From positions 1 through 38,558 of the forward strand of contig CAIZJW010000314.1 of NCBI GenBank assembly GCA_903933385.1: DNA of 38,558 bases, given 5' to 3'. The DNA is from an uncultured Silvanigrella sp. (GTDB lineage Bacteria; Bdellovibrionota_B; Oligoflexia; Silvanigrellales; Silvanigrellaceae). A program made the position numbers and the translations under genes. The notes under the pieces were generated by a model, which was not told the origin of the DNA, made no database searches, and saw only the letters and a list, made by a program, of their open reading frames with translations. Each line of letters begins with the position of its first letter. Position 1 is the stretch's first letter. Positions 37,201 to 38,558 of the stretch are shown here, piece by piece.

Positions 37201-38209
37201 CAAGGAGTTCAACAAGCTTTTCAGGGAGAAGAAAAACTTCATCTTCAATTTTCTTGAACGGCAATGTGCTCGTTGCACTGTTGCTCATACTTTCGAGAGC
37301 ATCCGGTTCAAGAAACTCTGCGTTCAATGTAATAGCGACAACTTTGGACGACCCAGATGTCTGATTTTTCTCAATTCGCGCAACAGAAATCTTAGCCTGT
37401 TGCGAAATGAATCCAGCGCCTTCAGCGGTGAAGTCTTTCATATAGGTGACGCGAGAAGCACCACTTTGCTCATTTCTAAATGCAGGATGTGCATATGTAA
37501 CGCCCGTGTCCGTTACACCAACGCTGACGCGTTTTCCGGTTGGTTCCTGACCCAACTCAGCCTTAACTTTGCTCATGAATAAGCTCACACCCATGCGCTC
37601 GATTCCGCTAAAATCAGCGAAAGCCGGTTGGGCGAGCGGCGGAGCAGGATGATCGAGAGATATGTTGTGCGGACGTTGGGCAGATTGAATGACGGGTGAA
37701 ATTCTGACATCGACAGGCAAGCCGCTCACACCTTTTAGTGACGGGTAATCCTGCAGGGCAACCCAGGCAGAAAAATAACCAACGTCAGGAGCGATAAAAA
37801 CATCGTGAAGCGAAACTTTTGTACCAACACCATCGACAACCTTATTCAAGAAATGATTCAGCTGTGCGTGCTTCTCGATTTCGGACATTTTCAACAGCGA
37901 GGCATTTGCTTGCAAACGAGCGAACCCGGAATCAGCGAGCAATCCTTCAACAGGAATGAGTGGTCGGCCACCTGAATAGCGCACTGGAACATAGGTTCCC
38001 GAAGAAATCTTAAGTTGGTTGTCGCCGGCAACAAGCGGGGGAAGTGCCGCATCAGGAAGAGTCGATTGCCCCGGAGTCGCCTGGGGCTCAAGACCTGGCA
38101 CATTATCGGCAAGCTTGAGGGATTCAACTCGATTCAGCACACTACAGCCAGCAATGGCAAGCAAACTGAAGGCTGCACTGAATGTGTGGAGATTGGGACG
38201 AAAAAGCAT
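34277..38209 (-). CDS. Large subtilisin-family (S8) serine protease lipoprotein
   Basis: The 1310-residue protein has a lipobox AIAGC (Cys22). The catalytic set is intact: Asp234 (VTDTGVTYAHP), His454 (NHGSHVSG), Ser653 (GTSMAAP) and the oxyanion Asn553 (SAGNSG). Asp and His are separated by 220 residues instead of about 30. That insertion holds a possible calcium loop DINGNGKIDD (361-370). About 600 residues of beta-rich domains follow the protease core. Layout and length recall the pyrolysin/tripeptidyl-peptidase II branch of S8. It is probably an outer-membrane-anchored or surface protease of a Gram-negative cell. The start has AAGGGGG seven bases upstream. The stop lies inside the end of the convergent mqnA-like gene. 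Confidence 0.92.
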   Translation of the reverse strand: MLFRPNLHTFSAAFSLLAIAGCSVLNRVESLKLADNVPGLEPQATPGQSTLPDAALPPLVAGDNQLKISSGTYVPVRYSGGRPLIPVEGLLADSGFARLQANASLLKMSEIEKHAQLNHFLNKVVDGVGTKVSLHDVFIAPDVGYFSAWVALQDYPSLKGVSGLPVDVRISPVIQSAQRPHNISLDHPAPPLAQPAFADFSGIERMGVSLFMSKVKAELGQEPTGKRVSVGVTDTGVTYAHPAFRNEQSGASRVTYMKDFTAEGAGFISQQAKISVARIEKNQTSGSSKVVAITLNAEFLEPDALESMSNSATSTLPFKKIEDEVFLLPEKLVELLEQPESSVRLGVINEAAFATRDEKVDINGNGKIDDSFYFFHVPAIERRPQKAWIDFSGTGNFKASKALRDFNSSADVQDVMSERLGLSFTEVEVAPLTSDEAALKLTRVALVGFDPGNHGSHVSGIIGAGKTLSNDSLGTLARGVSPEANLMVNRVCSNNGGCNATRAIIDLAQSGARIINMSLGGLSADNDGYGVQETVINRLTELYNVLFVISAGNSGPGRQTVGSPSTARHALSVAATATPNMILRQYNWIGRGSPIDSNESGDDDFMMYFSSRGPSAAGGFKPNISAPGTQLSVIQLNSAPGFRSGADVYWGTSMAAPAAAGAAALLLDAALAYNEKKPSQPLPTDALTLRRVLLDSARPFQVSSYNPATGEARKGIYTWIDQGYGMVSLPEAWELLKKKASVQLSSGVVANERDLTKRNVALDYNVRVLRTMGNGKKYDGNQSFGTGTQLGEETKERKFGQGIWLSDKESDKLVEVHFTRKLPLSALGRSDVGELLRQLNTSAESFELETVFYGSRLPWLKVGVPQSTSCDENSTPENKILTLIGSGAIENPVGEQPGPALNPLRASSLFVCVKKDAIGQLSPGDHGAIIRAYRVVDGRRDAVAAFEIPVYLTMPHHSAALQAQFSQQGQVKSFMVDRHYVRVPEGVSVLRIALEVPLTSDEGKPQCSAAGLMVLKGSNVAEPADLAGSAGVAASCNSLGAAISNRRVAKFSELNPAAGIWDIHVFGRFQFPLSTYKLAIDYATFSELAPLNLTPTTVSAGEFEATLKESTFDANPDAAKSVIRLNALLGRTKHEIAKDGGVVVVPSAAGVLARTYAADAGTVTITTTSVVAGLDIDILIDECDDAELKECKQVAASGNAAAEERAVFLPKAGKYYALRVDPFEVPASSALFSATEIINAPLPEIGTLRISPKEGSAGSFKVEYGFDASKSGLLQEALFKSGQYEIAGDCKLANQAGVALVNLPVHVLAK

Positions 38210-38277
38210 GGAATCCCCCTTCTTGGCTTAACGGCCAATAGGTAGGGCTAAATACCATGCTCGTCAATGAAAATTTT

Positions 38278-38558
38278 TCACTGCAAAGGCACAGATTCGC
38301 TTGTATCTCCGCGCATTTGTTGGGCGTAGCCTCGAATGCGCTCAGCAGTTTCGGCATCGGGAGCGCCATTGCTGAGGGCTTGCTCTGCTTGTGAAGCGAA
38401 GTTTTTAGATTCCGACTGCAGCCGCTCCGCAGTTTGTGTCAAGAGCGTCCTAATTCCATTCACCTCTGCCGGATTCAATGTGGGCGGGAGTTCTACTGCT
38501 AATAAATTTTTAGCTACTTCTTCGGCCATACGAGCTGTCTCGTAGTACCCGGCTGAAC
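38278..38558 (-). CDS. C-terminal part of an unknown protein (5' end off window)
   Basis: The frame is open to the right edge, beyond the Met used by the ORF track (it reads SAGYYETAR before that Met), so this is the end of a longer gene. The visible 93 residues are charged, alpha-helical and Ala/Glu/Gln-rich, with heptad-like stretches (IRTLLTQTAERLQSESKNFASQAEQALSNG). The YYETARMAEEVAKNLL segment looks like part of a tetratricopeptide-type helix pair. This is suggestive only and no function can be given. It precedes the subtilase gene on the same strand by 68 bases. Confidence 0.6.
   Translation of the reverse strand, partial: SAGYYETARMAEEVAKNLLAVELPPTLNPAEVNGIRTLLTQTAERLQSESKNFASQAEQALSNGAPDAETAERIRGYAQQMRGDTSESVPLQ

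Noticed and set aside
36839-37582. 247-residue plus-strand ORF inside the subtilase gene
   Set aside because: It is antisense to the well-supported catalytic region of the protease and its translation shows no domain or credible composition.
1-38558. CRISPR arrays, insertion sequences, prophage genes
   Set aside because: No regularly spaced repeats, transposase-like ORFs or phage structural genes were seen on either strand.

Overview
The window looks like a piece of a Gram-negative bacterial chromosome of intermediate GC. It has many lipoprotein signals, AGGAG-type ribosome binding sites and long runs of translationally coupled genes. The combination of an alternative complex III, a caa3 oxidase, an MqnA-type futalosine menaquinone gene and several secreted lipoproteins fits the Bdellovibrionota/Oligoflexia or another former 'deltaproteobacterial' lineage. 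This assignment is an inference from gene content only; there is no rRNA or ribosomal-protein marker in the window.

Layout, left to right. (1) 1-1674, minus strand: a duplicated-domain lipoprotein, then the start and most of a PLP-dependent class V aminotransferase that runs off the left edge. (2) 1928-5640, plus strand: a small lipoprotein, a 718-residue lipoprotein that joins a sorbosone/glucose-dehydrogenase-like beta-propeller to a c-type cytochrome, and a family 2 glycosyltransferase. (3) 5652-5728, minus strand: tRNA-His(GTG) with an encoded CCA end. (4) 5913-13535, plus strand: four overlapping genes for an unusual ketosynthase with a large insertion, a methyltransferase, a family 4-type glycosyltransferase and a full-length eukaryotic-MRP-like ABCC exporter. 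This resembles a small biosynthesis-and-export system for a lipid or metabolite. (5) 13575-17292, plus strand: a Cys-rich membrane-anchored protein, haem O synthase (ctaB), an ABC ATPase, an ABC-2 permease and a Sco copper chaperone, all overlapping. (6) 17505-30206, plus strand: alternative complex III (actABCDEF), a small membrane protein, a second Sco-like protein and the caa3 cytochrome oxidase (coxB with fused cytochrome c, coxA, coxC, coxD). It closes on a very strong bidirectional terminator. (7) 30298-31329, minus strand: fabH. (8) 31483-34295, plus strand: recN and an mqnA-like gene. (9) 34277-38558, minus strand: a 1310-residue subtilase lipoprotein that overlaps the mqnA-like gene tail to tail, and the 3' end of a gene entering from the right edge.

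How the genes work together. Regions 5 and 6 form one respiratory module. CtaB starts haem A synthesis, the two Sco proteins supply the CuA site of CoxB, ACIII oxidises menaquinol, and its electrons pass through haem c to the caa3 oxidase. The MqnA-like protein would contribute to making the quinone. The least explained part is the KS-MT-GT-ABCC operon, which runs with only a short gap into the oxidase assembly genes. No mobile element, integrase, CRISPR array or replication origin was seen. Apart from the tRNA-containing gap at 5641-5912, no gene-free stretch exceeds about 250 bases.
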